The notes: a model not told the origin generated them from the letters alone. A stretch of 51,549 nucleotides of DNA from an uncultured Collinsella sp. (GCA_900544865.1 UQXA01000011.1:1-51549); one strand, 5' to 3'. Shown: positions 1-7,392, counted from the stretch's first letter. A program made the numbers and translations.

Positions 1-53
1 CCCGCGACCCCAACCTTGGCAAGGTTGTGCTCTACCAACTGAGCCATGTCCGC
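1..53 (-). tRNA. tRNA-Gly (GCC), 3' part cut off by window edge
   Basis: On the minus strand the gene starts GCGGACATGG at 53, and its anticodon loop CTTGCCAAG contains GCC. The T arm and acceptor 3' half lie beyond position 1. Bases 1-55 match bases 2289-2343 exactly, that is, the corresponding part of the complete second copy. It has its own promoter just upstream (66-94). Confidence 0.93.
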
Positions 54-65
54 TTACGAGGATTA

Positions 66-113
66 ATCTTACGTGATGCCCGCATCCTATGCAAGAACTT
101 TTTTTGAAAAGTT
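66..113 (-). promoter_or_regulatory. tRNA-Gly promoter with palindromic A/T block
   Basis: Minus strand: -35 TTGCAT (94-89), 17-base spacer, -10 TAAGAT (71-66), 12 bases before the tRNA 5' end. Directly upstream of the -35 lies an inverted repeat AACTTTT-N4-AAAAGTT (96-113). The same arrangement occurs at the other two tRNA promoters in the window. The rest of 114-194 shows no further signal. Confidence 0.75.
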
Positions 114-194
114 TTGCGACGCCCTCGCGAACCTCGCGAAGACATCAGCCACCACGGAAGGCGCAGGCAAACGCAAACTCGCCGCAAGAGGCCC

Positions 195-1928
195 TTACAT
201 CTCACCGAGCATGATCCAGGCAGAGCTGTCCTGCGCGAGTCTGCCGTCTGCAAGCGCTGATGAGGTGAGCAGGACCCTGCCCGCCGGCAGCTCCACGGGT
301 GCTGCACCGAAGTTCGTCACGCACGCCCAGCCGTTATCGCGGCGATAGGCGATGACGCCGCCCTCAGCGCCCTCGGCACCATCCGCAAGACCGGTGCGCC
401 CGTCAAGATCGAGCCACGCAAGATCGTTGGCGCACCCGCGCAGCTTGCGCCGCAGCCAGAGGGCGTCACGATAGAGCGCAAGCATCGATGTCGGGTCCGT
501 TTCTTCCCTATCGGCAGCATAATCGGAAAACCATGCAGGCTGCGGCAGATGGGGCGCCGCATCAGCGTCCGCCGGCGAAAACCCAAACGATCCGCCCTGC
601 GCGGGATCGTCCGCCGCTACCCACGGCAGGGGCACACGACAGCCGTCGCGCCCCTTCTCGCGCTTCGGTCCGCGCGTATTGGTTGCACTGGGATCTTCGA
701 GTGCAGTCCACGGGATATCAGCCACCTAAAAAAGACCGAGCTCCTCACCCTGATACACGTATGCCGAGCCCGGAAGCGCCAGTTCAAGCAAAAGGGCCGC
801 CCGCGCGCGGCGCTCGCCGAGTTCACGGTCCTCGTCATAAGACGACCCGTCGCGTAAGAGCCAGTCGAGCGCAATCTGGTGGTAGCGCGTCGCCTTGATT
901 TGCGGCAGGGCATAGCGCGTCGCCACGCGCGGCACGTCGTGGTTGGAGAGTACCCAGGTCGAGGCGGAATCGGATTCGATAGCTGCCTTCAAGCCCTCCT
1001 CGATTGCAGCGTGCATGTCATCATAGGTCCAAGTGGCCTTGGCAAACTCAAAGTTGAATGTCTGGCCAAGCTCGCTGGGACGCGCATAGAGATACTGGCG
1101 CTCAGGCAGCACCCACGCCTCGGCAACGGCGCTGCGCGGCGGATTATAACGGTCGAACACGCGGCGCCACTCGCGATAGATCTCGTGGACCTCGTTGCGG
1201 TCCCACAGCGGATGGGTGCCGTCGTCAACCATGTCATCGCCCTCGGCGAGATGCCACCGGTCGAGGTCATCGCGGTCGAGATCCTTGGCGAGACCGTGCG
1301 CCACATCGATGCGAAAGCCATCGACGCCTCGATCGCTCCAAAACGCCAGGACGTCGCAAAAGAACGCGTGAACCTCGGGGCATGACCAGTCAAAGTCCGG
1401 CTGCTCGGGCGTAAACATGTGCAGATACCATTGACCGTCCGCAACACGCGTCCAGGCGGGGCCGCCAAAGTTGGCATTCCAATTGGTGGGAGGCAGCTCG
1501 CCATGCTCGCCGCGACCATCGCGGAAGATATAACGGGCGCGCTCGGGCGATCCGGGGCCGGCGGCAAGAGCGGCTTTGAACCAGGGGTGCTGGTTGGATG
1601 AATGGTTGGGCACGATATCGACGATGACCTTGATGCCGCGCGCGTGAGCCGCAGCGATCATGTCATCGAAGTCGTCAAGCGAGCCGAGACGTGGGTCGAC
1701 ATCGCAGTAGTCCGCCACATCATAGCCGCCATCGACAAGAGGCGAAGGGTAAAACGGGCTCAGCCAGATGGCCTCGATGCCCAGCCGCTCAAGATAGTCC
1801 ATCTGCTGGGCAATGCCCGCGATATCGCCCAGACCCGAACCGGTCGAATCCTTAAACGAACGCGGGTAGATCTGATAGATCGCGGCATCGGACATCCATG
1901 AGCGCGAAGAGGACTTTTCTGCAGCCAT
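195..1928 (-). pseudogene. GH13 alpha-glucosidase gene interrupted by an in-frame TAG
   Basis: Family: glycoside hydrolase 13 exo-alpha-glucosidases of the oligo-1,6-glucosidase/alpha-glucosidase type, which are cytoplasmic and release glucose from short alpha-glucans. The ATG at 1928 is preceded by GGGAGG (about 8 bases upstream). The first 400 codons hold the active site: DIVPNHS (104-110), nucleophile Asp208 in GFRIDVA, acid/base Glu270 in VAEAW, and transition-state Asp331 in SNHDVPR. At 728-726 an amber codon follows GEELGLF. The next codon (725) continues in the same frame with VADIPW and then 176 residues including the conserved DGCRVPLPW, ending at 195. No frameshift is involved: one base change (for example GAG to TAG) explains it. 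The N-terminal piece would lack the end of the barrel and the C-terminal beta domain. Alternatives are TAG readthrough, restart at the GTG right after the stop, or a sequence error. It lies 338 bases downstream of tRNA-Gly. Confidence 0.85.
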
Positions 1929-2115
1929 GGGGTGAGCCTCCCTTGCAACGAGGTTTTGCGAGATGCCCACGATGATACGCCCAAAGCTGTCATTCGAGGC
2001 AAACAACGCCACAGCCACACCCCAAAACGCTCGCTCCCTCTCGGGCTCGAGCCTCCTGGGACGAATCGATCGATTAGTGAAAAGAACGGAAGACTCACTC
2101 CCCCGGCCACAACAG

Positions 2116-2218
2116 CGAGCGGGCTCCGGGCGCCCCAGGTTGCCGCGAAAGAGGAGGGAAGCGTACTTTATGTACGCGACCGACGATTGAGGGGGCAAGA
2201 TGGGGTGCCCAGGGCTCG
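2116..2218. repeat. Structured palindrome, group B (copy B1)
   Basis: A 103-base imperfect hairpin between tRNA-Gly and the glucosidase gene. Its outer stem (GGGCGCCCCA with TGGGGTGCCC, one G-T pair) is followed by a GG/GA internal loop, a TTGCC/GGCAA stem, a CGAAA/TTGAG loop, and an apical part GAGGAGGGAA-GCGTAC-loop-GTACGC-GACCGACG. The apical part nearly matches the copy at 20559-20656 read on the other strand. A G/C pair in the apical stem is swapped to C/G between the two copies. No protein or T-tract terminator function is visible. Confidence 0.7.
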
Positions 2219-2230
2219 CGCAGCGTCAAC

Positions 2231-2256
2231 AAAAAACGCGGTTCGTTAGAACCGCG
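2231..2256 (-). terminator. Intrinsic terminator of tRNA-Gly
   Basis: On the minus strand CGCGGTT-N6-AACCGCG is followed by six T (2236-2231), ten bases beyond the tRNA 3' CCA. Confidence 0.88.
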
Positions 2257-2265
2257 TAAGATAGT

Positions 2266-2341
2266 TGGAGCGGACAACGGGGCTCGAACCCGCGACCCCA
2301 ACCTTGGCAAGGTTGTGCTCTACCAACTGAGCCATGTCCGC
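2266..2341 (-). tRNA. tRNA-Gly (GCC)
   Basis: A complete 76-base cloverleaf with encoded CCA. The acceptor GCGGACA pairs with TGTCCGC, the anticodon stem-loop CTTGCCAAG gives GCC, and the T arm has GTTCGAG. It is followed by an intrinsic terminator and preceded by its own promoter. This is the second copy of the gene at 1-53. Confidence 0.97.
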
Positions 2342-2353
2342 TTGCGGGTTATT

Positions 2354-2402
2354 AATTTACGCGAGTTATCCAAAAGACGCAAGTACTTTTTTCAAAAAAG
2401 TT
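2354..2402 (-). promoter_or_regulatory. tRNA-Gly promoter with palindromic A/T block
   Basis: Minus strand: -35 TTGCGT (2382-2377), 17-base spacer, -10 TAAATT (2359-2354). The perfect palindrome ACTTTTTT-G-AAAAAAGT (2385-2401) begins two bases upstream of the -35. This matches the tRNA-Leu promoter base for base over 17 bases. Confidence 0.78.
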
Positions 2403-2446
2403 GCCGGCCGCGTGTTCTTGGTGGCTAAACGCGCTAAAGCGATTGG

Positions 2447-3193
2447 CTAGGCACGCGATTCCAGTGCTCCGCTAAATAGCTTCACCATCTGCACGCGCGT
2501 GCCGGTGCCGTCTGTGCGACGAGCAACCTCCACATTATCGACGAGCATACGCATAAGCTTGATACCACGGCCGCGTTCCTCAGATGCGACCGGTTCGCTC
2601 GCTCCATCGATAGAATAGCCGGCACCCCGATCAAGCACCTCAACCACGACGCGATCGCCATAGGCCTGAACCGTCAGGACGCACCCGATACCGCCCGCAT
2701 GGTCATAGGCATTACCCAGCGCCTCCCCCGACGCCAACGCGACATCGTAGCGCTCGTCGCGGCGCAACGGAAGCGATTCAAGGAGTTCGGCGATGCGATG
2801 TCGATAGTATGGAAGATTCTCGATACCCTGTCGGACCTCGACGCTCTTGCTCCATCGTGGCAACTCTCCCACCGGAATAGCGGGAATCGACTCACGCGCC
2901 GGACCCGCAACATGAAGGATGTCGACAAGTCGGGTAATCTCCAAAAAGCGAATGACCTCATCGGAGGCGTTAACGAGCGAAAGCAGGCCCTCTCGCCTCA
3001 TGAGCTCTCTGGCACGTGTAAGCAAAAACGCCAAACCCGTCGAGTCGATAAAGCCCACGGCCTGGCAATTGATGACAACGCGACGCACGCCCCGGTCGAT
3101 CAGATTATCCAACCGTGGACGCAGCACGGACACCGAGGCGATGTCGACATCACCCGGTGGCGTCAAAACCGCTATGTCATTCCACTCATTCAT
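2447..3193 (-). CDS. STAS-HATPase fusion (RsbV-RsbW-like switch protein)
   Basis: One polypeptide of 248 aa joins two domains that are normally separate partners. Residues about 5-100 are a STAS anti-sigma-factor antagonist with the phospho-acceptor motif IDSTGLAFL. Residues about 125-245 are a GHKL (RsbW-type) serine kinase/ATPase with N box EALGNAYDHA, G1 box DRGAGY and G2 box GRGIKLM. In partner switching, RsbW-type kinases hold a sigma factor and phosphorylate the STAS protein, and a PP2C phosphatase reverses this. The phosphatase is encoded just upstream (81-base gap), so the two genes probably form an operon. The start chosen is the ATG at 3193, with GGGGAA upstream; a TTG at 3211 in the same frame is also possible. 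No sigma-factor gene is adjacent, so the output is unknown. Confidence 0.85.
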   Translation of the reverse strand: MNEWNDIAVLTPPGDVDIASVSVLRPRLDNLIDRGVRRVVINCQAVGFIDSTGLAFLLTRARELMRREGLLSLVNASDEVIRFLEITRLVDILHVAGPARESIPAIPVGELPRWSKSVEVRQGIENLPYYRHRIAELLESLPLRRDERYDVALASGEALGNAYDHAGGIGCVLTVQAYGDRVVVEVLDRGAGYSIDGASEPVASEERGRGIKLMRMLVDNVEVARRTDGTGTRVQMVKLFSGALESRA

Positions 3194-3274
3194 ACGACCA
3201 TGGTTCCCCAAAAGAGCTCGCTCGATGCATACATATCTGCAGCTGCGCAGATTTTGCCCGTCAAGTATCGCGGT

Positions 3275-5620
3275 CTACGATCGACCCCGTAAAAACTCAA
3301 GGGAAACCAGCGCAATGTCATCGTCCAGCGCCGACTCGGTAAAGCGGTCAAGCTCTCCCAAGACCTTACCGCAGATTCCCGATACACCCTCACCGGAGAC
3401 AGAGAGCAGAAGGTCACGAAGGCGCTGCTCGCCAAAGAAAACACCCGAGCGATCACGTGCTTCGATTGTCCCGTCGGTATACATAAATAGCATGTCACCA
3501 GGAGCGAACGTAAACACGCCCGTCTCGTACACCATGCTCTCGAAGGCACCGATCACGCCCGATTGGCACCCAAGGAGCTCCACTTCTCCCCCTCGGGTTT
3601 CTCCGCCGCCAAGCGGCGTCGACGACGGCCTAATGACCATAGTGGGAGGATGTCCCGCAGAGCAATAGGTAGCGCGACCCGCTTTAAGATCGATCTTGGC
3701 GATAAACGCCGTCACAAACGTCTCGACCCTCGAAAAGCCCATGAGCATGCTATTGAGCGAGCGGGCCATGCGGGCAGGCCCCGCACCCTCCCAGGCATAG
3801 GCCGTCAGCGCCGTCTTGACGAGCGCTGACATCGACGCCGCCTCGATTCCTTTGCCAGACACATCACCCAGAATCATGACGGCGCAATCGTCGGGAAGAC
3901 GGACAAGCGTATAAAAGTCGCCGCCGACCAACGCTGAATTCGTTGCAGAAAGGTATACCGAATCGGTCGCGATGCCCGGAACGTCACCAAGCGAATTTCT
4001 CATGCCAATCTGGAGGGTCTGAGCGATATGGCGCTCCTCGCGCTTTTGAGATTCGCCCTCGTAGATCAGTTCAAAGTCATGCGCCAAGTGCACCAAGTAG
4101 TCATATTCAAGGTCATCAATCGGCTCTTGACTACCATCACGAAGCAGCAGCGCGCGCGTCGTCGGCCCCTTAGCAACAGAAGCAGGAACAATCGCGTCGT
4201 TACTGTGCTTGCCATCACCCTCAGAGCGCGGGCGCCCCGCCTCGATGCCAGTGTCGACGTAGAGACCCTGGCAAGGCAGACCATGCGCCCTAAGCCAGCC
4301 TCCCATAGGCATCGATTCGTCAACGCGAGTTATACGGACATGTTTAAGGTCCTCGGCACTCGTGCCGCCCAAAACAGATGCCTCAAAGCCATCAGGGCCA
4401 GCCCCCAGACGTGCCGCTGGCGCCGTCGTGGAAAAGAAAAGCTTCTCGGGATCGTCCGGCAAAGCAACGCGACTGCCGCCTTCAAAATCTATGACATAGG
4501 AGTCCAGACTGGCGTCATACTCAACAGGGCAAAAATGGCAGTTGAGCATATTGCAGATCTCGGACGATACCGCCTGGGTAGCCGCGGCGGAATCGTCTAG
4601 AAAGGTAAACAACTCATCACGTAAGACATTGAGCGAGCGGCCAAGCTCGGCCGTGCGACGAGAGCGAAGGCTCGATGCCATGCCGACCAGCTGGATAGAC
4701 AGGTAATCGCAAATGACCTCGAGCACGTTAACGTCATAGGCGAGCGGTGCCTGAGGACGCTTCCAACCAACTTCCAGCACGCCAAGGATCTGCGTACCGT
4801 AAAAAACGGGAAGACAGATCTCGCTGCGGTACGGAGGCATATCCTGCACGCGCAACAGGTGCTTAGAACGATTGTCCAGGTCCATGAACATACCGGAGGC
4901 AGCCCTATCACCCTCAAGGTCCTGTTGAATCGACAAGCGACAGGCACGCGACTCGCGAAGAACATACGTCGGAATGCCAGCGCCATACGGCAAAAACTCG
5001 GGCAGGTAGCTGTCGTGCAGCTCCTTGGAGACACCGCGAAGCTTAAAACCGCCGCTCTCAGAAAAATAGATAGCGGCACCCGAAGCATCGAGCGTTCCTA
5101 CAAGCTGGTTCAAAACGATATCTAACAAACTGGGCAGCTCATCGGAGCCCACCGTGCTCATAATGACCGAGAGCGTGCCAGAGAGACGCTTATTTGCCAC
5201 TCTAAGCTCCGATAACGCACGCTTGAGTTGACGATCATGAGAATACTGTTCCTCGATACTGTGAAGTGCAACCAGGACACGTGGCGCGCGGCGCCCAAAG
5301 ATGCGTGGAGGCGTTACGGAGCCTGCACGAACCAAGACGGGAATAAAGGAGCCGTCGCTCAGCTTGAGCATCAGTTCGCTCTCGGAGCCATCAGTTTCAA
5401 ATGGCAGACGATGTTCTGTCGCACGTTCAAAAGCGGATGAGTACAGAACGTCTTTAACATCTCCACCGATGACGTCGGCGCGTTCCTCACACATCAAACC
5501 AAGTAAGCGATTATTCACATGCAGAATGGTTCCGTCGAGCTCGCAGATGATGACAGCATCGCTCGTGATCTCGACTAGTTGGGCAACGTCTGCCCACTCG
5601 TTGCGTTCAAGCGTTTCCAT
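3275..5620 (-). CDS. PAS-GAF-PP2C (SpoIIE/RsbU-type) serine phosphatase
   Basis: About 781 aa. The N-terminal PAS-like domain (about 10-110, with the INSIDE-type stretch VVNNRLLGLM-like signature LHVNNRLLGLMCEE) is followed by a short coiled linker (HDRQLKRALSELRVANKRL). A GAF-like sensor region follows (about 150-310, FYGTQILGVLEV), and the C-terminal PP2C domain is of the SpoIIE family. Its metal-binding motifs are all present: VGGDFY, GDVSGKG, SAGHP, MYTDG and DDDIAL. The protein should dephosphorylate a STAS-domain partner, most simply the STAS-HATPase encoded next. No membrane segment is evident, so it is likely cytoplasmic. The start is the ATG at 5620 with GGTGGGG upstream (a GTG at 5632 is an alternative). 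The ATG lies only 59 bases from the 3' end of tRNA-Leu, with the tRNA terminator in between, which leaves almost no room for a private promoter. Confidence 0.88.
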   Translation of the reverse strand: METLERNEWADVAQLVEITSDAVIICELDGTILHVNNRLLGLMCEERADVIGGDVKDVLYSSAFERATEHRLPFETDGSESELMLKLSDGSFIPVLVRAGSVTPPRIFGRRAPRVLVALHSIEEQYSHDRQLKRALSELRVANKRLSGTLSVIMSTVGSDELPSLLDIVLNQLVGTLDASGAAIYFSESGGFKLRGVSKELHDSYLPEFLPYGAGIPTYVLRESRACRLSIQQDLEGDRAASGMFMDLDNRSKHLLRVQDMPPYRSEICLPVFYGTQILGVLEVGWKRPQAPLAYDVNVLEVICDYLSIQLVGMASSLRSRRTAELGRSLNVLRDELFTFLDDSAAATQAVSSEICNMLNCHFCPVEYDASLDSYVIDFEGGSRVALPDDPEKLFFSTTAPAARLGAGPDGFEASVLGGTSAEDLKHVRITRVDESMPMGGWLRAHGLPCQGLYVDTGIEAGRPRSEGDGKHSNDAIVPASVAKGPTTRALLLRDGSQEPIDDLEYDYLVHLAHDFELIYEGESQKREERHIAQTLQIGMRNSLGDVPGIATDSVYLSATNSALVGGDFYTLVRLPDDCAVMILGDVSGKGIEAASMSALVKTALTAYAWEGAGPARMARSLNSMLMGFSRVETFVTAFIAKIDLKAGRATYCSAGHPPTMVIRPSSTPLGGGETRGGEVELLGCQSGVIGAFESMVYETGVFTFAPGDMLFMYTDGTIEARDRSGVFFGEQRLRDLLLSVSGEGVSGICGKVLGELDRFTESALDDDIALVSLEFLRGRS

Positions 5621-5646
5621 CGTGGACCCCACCGTCTATCGGTAAC

Positions 5647-5668
5647 AAAAAAGCCTCCGAAGAGGCTT
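5647..5668 (-). terminator. Intrinsic terminator of tRNA-Leu
   Basis: On the minus strand AAGCCTC-TTCG-GAGGCTT runs into a T6 tract, 12 bases after the tRNA CCA. The phosphatase ATG follows 27 bases later, so expression of that gene may rely on read-through. Confidence 0.85.
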
Positions 5669-5679
5669 CTCAAATGCGA

Positions 5680-5769
5680 TGGTGTCGGAGGCGGGACTTG
5701 AACCCGCATGACCAAAAAGCGGTCACTAGCACCTCAAGCTAGCGCGTCTGCCAATTCCGCCACTCCGAC
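5680..5769 (-). tRNA. tRNA-Leu (GAG)
   Basis: A 90-base class II tRNA with encoded CCA. The acceptor GTCGGAG pairs with CTCCGAC, the anticodon loop TTGAGGT reads GAG, and it has a long variable arm and T-arm GTTCAAG. It has its own promoter upstream and a terminator downstream. Confidence 0.97.
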
Positions 5770-5826
5770 ATGCTATGTTATTGATTTGCGGTTCGTTTTG
5801 TTGGACCCGCGCTTTCAACGAGGAAG

Positions 5827-5875
5827 ATAATAACCTATGATTCGAGAACTGTGCAAGCACTTTTTTCAAAAAAGT
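5827..5875 (-). promoter_or_regulatory. tRNA-Leu promoter with palindromic A/T block
   Basis: Minus strand: -35 TTGCAC (5856-5851), 18-base spacer, -10 TATTAT (5832-5827), about 57 bases upstream of the tRNA 5' end, so there is a leader to be trimmed. The palindrome ACTTTTTT-G-AAAAAAGT (5859-5875) starts two bases upstream of the -35, as at 2385-2401. Confidence 0.78.
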
Positions 5876-5913
5876 TTACGAATTTGTAAATACGCAGGTA
5901 GACGGACCTGTTC

Positions 5914-6038
5914 GGGCCGGAATGAGGTTGCTTTCCAACGCGTCCTCGGGCATGCGGCATTATTTTGCTCCGCGCTTCGCGCTACAAAATAATGCCGCCC
6001 CCTGCGGAATGCGTTGGAAAGCAACCTCATTCCGGCCC
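5914..6038. repeat. Structured palindrome, group A (copy A1)
   Basis: A 125-base hairpin. Outer arms 5914-5941 and 6011-6038 are perfectly complementary over 28 bp. Inner arms 5954-5967 and 5985-5998 are perfectly complementary over 14 bp. They are separated on each side by exactly 12 bases, and the tip is GCGC-GAA-GCGC on the minus strand. Read on the minus strand, the two 12-base joints are ATTCCGCAGGGG and ATGCCCGAGGAC, nearly those of copy A2 (6221-6347), although the stems are unrelated in sequence. There is no T tract and no reading frame. Confidence 0.85.
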
Positions 6039-6099
6039 TAGGAGTATGTACTCCGGACACAGTTCTCAAACATGTTCTGGGGGCTGATTCAAATTTAGT

Positions 6100-6154
6100 G
6101 GCTCGGCTTTGCCGAGCCCTTATATAAGGAGGCCGGAGCTAAAGCTCCGGCCTC
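6100..6154. repeat. Two tight hairpins in the opp/tRNA-Leu intergenic region
   Basis: GGCTCGGC-TTT-GCCGAGCC (6100-6118) and an 11-12 bp stem GAGGCCGGAGC/GCTCCGGCCTC around TAAA (6129-6154), joined by the self-complementary CTTATATAAG. They may help end opp transcription from the right, but neither has a T tract, so the terminator role is uncertain. A smaller palindrome GGAGTA-TG-TACTCC lies at 6041-6054. Nothing else is visible in 6155-6220. Confidence 0.6.
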
Positions 6155-6220
6155 ACAAACTATCCCATTAGATTAAGTGAGCGATCAAGGAATCGCACGT
6201 CCCACTGCCGAGTTAACGTA

Positions 6221-6347
6221 GGGCCCGCCCTGGTGTTACTTTTCAGAACACTCCGCAGGACGCAAGTAACCCCCGCCGCACGAAGTGCGCAGCGGGGGTT
6301 ACTTGCATGTCCGAGGACGTTCTGAAAAGTAACACCAGGGCGGGCCC
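6221..6347. repeat. Structured palindrome, group A (copy A2)
   Basis: A 127-base hairpin starting 16 bases after the oppF stop. Outer arms 6221-6249/6319-6347 are a perfect 29 bp. Inner arms 6262-6276/6292-6306 are a perfect 15 bp. The joints are 12 bases each (ACTCCGCAGGAC and ATGTCCGAGGAC), and the tip is GCAC-GAA-GTGC. It lies in the opposite orientation to copy A1. It has the same architecture and joint sequences with different stems. Confidence 0.85.
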
Positions 6348-6363
6348 GGACGAAAACAACCGA

Positions 6364-7392
6364 CTACAGGTCGATGTGCGATTCCTTGATCGGGAACGGC
6401 TCGGCGAAGTGGCAGGCGCAGCAGTGGCCCGGTGCGACTTCCTTAAACTCAGGCAGCTTCTCGGAGCAGATGCCCTGCGCGATCGGGCAGCGGGTGTGGA
6501 AACGGCAGCCGGTCGGCGGATCCAGCGGCGACGGCGGATCGCCAGCGAGGATGATGCGCTTACGGGTCTTCTGGATATCCGGATCGGGAACCGGCACGGC
6601 AGACAGCAGCGACTGCGTGTACGGATGGTGGGGCTCGCTGTAGAGCGTCTTCCAGTCCGAAACCTCGACCATCTTACCCAGATACATAACGGCAACGCGA
6701 TCGGAGATATGCTGCACGACAGACAGGTCGTGGGCGATAAACAGATATGCGGTACCGAACTTGTCCTGCAGTTCCTTGAGCAGGTTTAGAACCTGGGCCT
6801 GAATGGAAACATCCAGAGCAGAAACCGGCTCGTCGCAGATAATCAGCTTGGGCTTCAGCGCAAATGCGCGGGCAATGCCGACACGCTGACGCTGACCGCC
6901 GGAAAACTCATGAGGATAGCGGTTAATGTGCTCGGGGTTCAGTCCGACAACGTCGAGAAGCTCACGGACACGCTCAATGCGCTCCTCCTTGGTGCCCACG
7001 CCGTGAATGGTCATGGGCTCGGAGACAATCTCACCGATGGTCATACGAGGGTTGAGCGAAGCATAAGGATCCTGGAAGATAAACTGCATCTCACGACGCA
7101 TGTCCTTGATCTCATGCTTGCTCATCTCGGCAACATCTTTGCCCTGGAAGAACACCTTGCCGGCGGTCGGCTTGGTCAGACGCATGATAGTGCGGCCCGT
7201 GGTGGATTTACCGCAACCAGACTCGCCAACCAGACCAAAGGTCTCGCCAGGATAAATCTCAAAAGAGATCTCGTTTACAGCAGAGACGACACGCTTGGAA
7301 AAACGCTTGGCGAACATGCCGGACTCAGCGGGAAACTCCTTAGAGAGGTGCTCGACCTTTAGCAGCGGAGTACGCTCGTTGGTATCTGCCAT
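6364..7392 (-). CDS. oppF: Oligopeptide ABC transporter ATPase OppF
   Basis: 342 aa, an ATPase of the peptide/nickel (Opp/Dpp) ABC family that energises uptake together with OppD on the cytoplasmic face. Motifs in order: Walker A GESGCGKST, Q-loop FQDPYASLNPR, signature FSGGQRQR, Walker B LIICDEPVSALD and H-loop FIAHDLSVV. The C-terminal extension GCRFHTRCPIAQGIC with later CCACH is the Cys-rich tail typical of this subfamily and implicated in metal or Fe-S binding. It is the last gene of oppABCDF. Its ATG shares one base with the oppD stop (TAATG), so translation is coupled. Palindrome A2 follows the stop. Confidence 0.93.
   Translation of the reverse strand: MADTNERTPLLKVEHLSKEFPAESGMFAKRFSKRVVSAVNEISFEIYPGETFGLVGESGCGKSTTGRTIMRLTKPTAGKVFFQGKDVAEMSKHEIKDMRREMQFIFQDPYASLNPRMTIGEIVSEPMTIHGVGTKEERIERVRELLDVVGLNPEHINRYPHEFSGGQRQRVGIARAFALKPKLIICDEPVSALDVSIQAQVLNLLKELQDKFGTAYLFIAHDLSVVQHISDRVAVMYLGKMVEVSDWKTLYSEPHHPYTQSLLSAVPVPDPDIQKTRKRIILAGDPPSPLDPPTGCRFHTRCPIAQGICSEKLPEFKEVAPGHCCACHFAEPFPIKESHIDL

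Noticed and set aside
726..728. Amber codon as a selenocysteine or pyrrolysine site
   Set aside because: Selenocysteine uses TGA. Pyrrolysine is not expected in this enzyme family, and nothing nearby supports it. A nonsense change is simpler.
1..2343. tRNA-Gly repeats as attachment sites of an integrated element
   Set aside because: Both copies are whole functional tRNA genes with their own promoters as far as visible, and no recombinase lies between them.
6221..6347. Palindrome A2 as a simple rho-independent terminator of opp
   Set aside because: The stem is far longer than needed, no T tract follows on either strand, and its joints match A1, which does not follow a protein gene.
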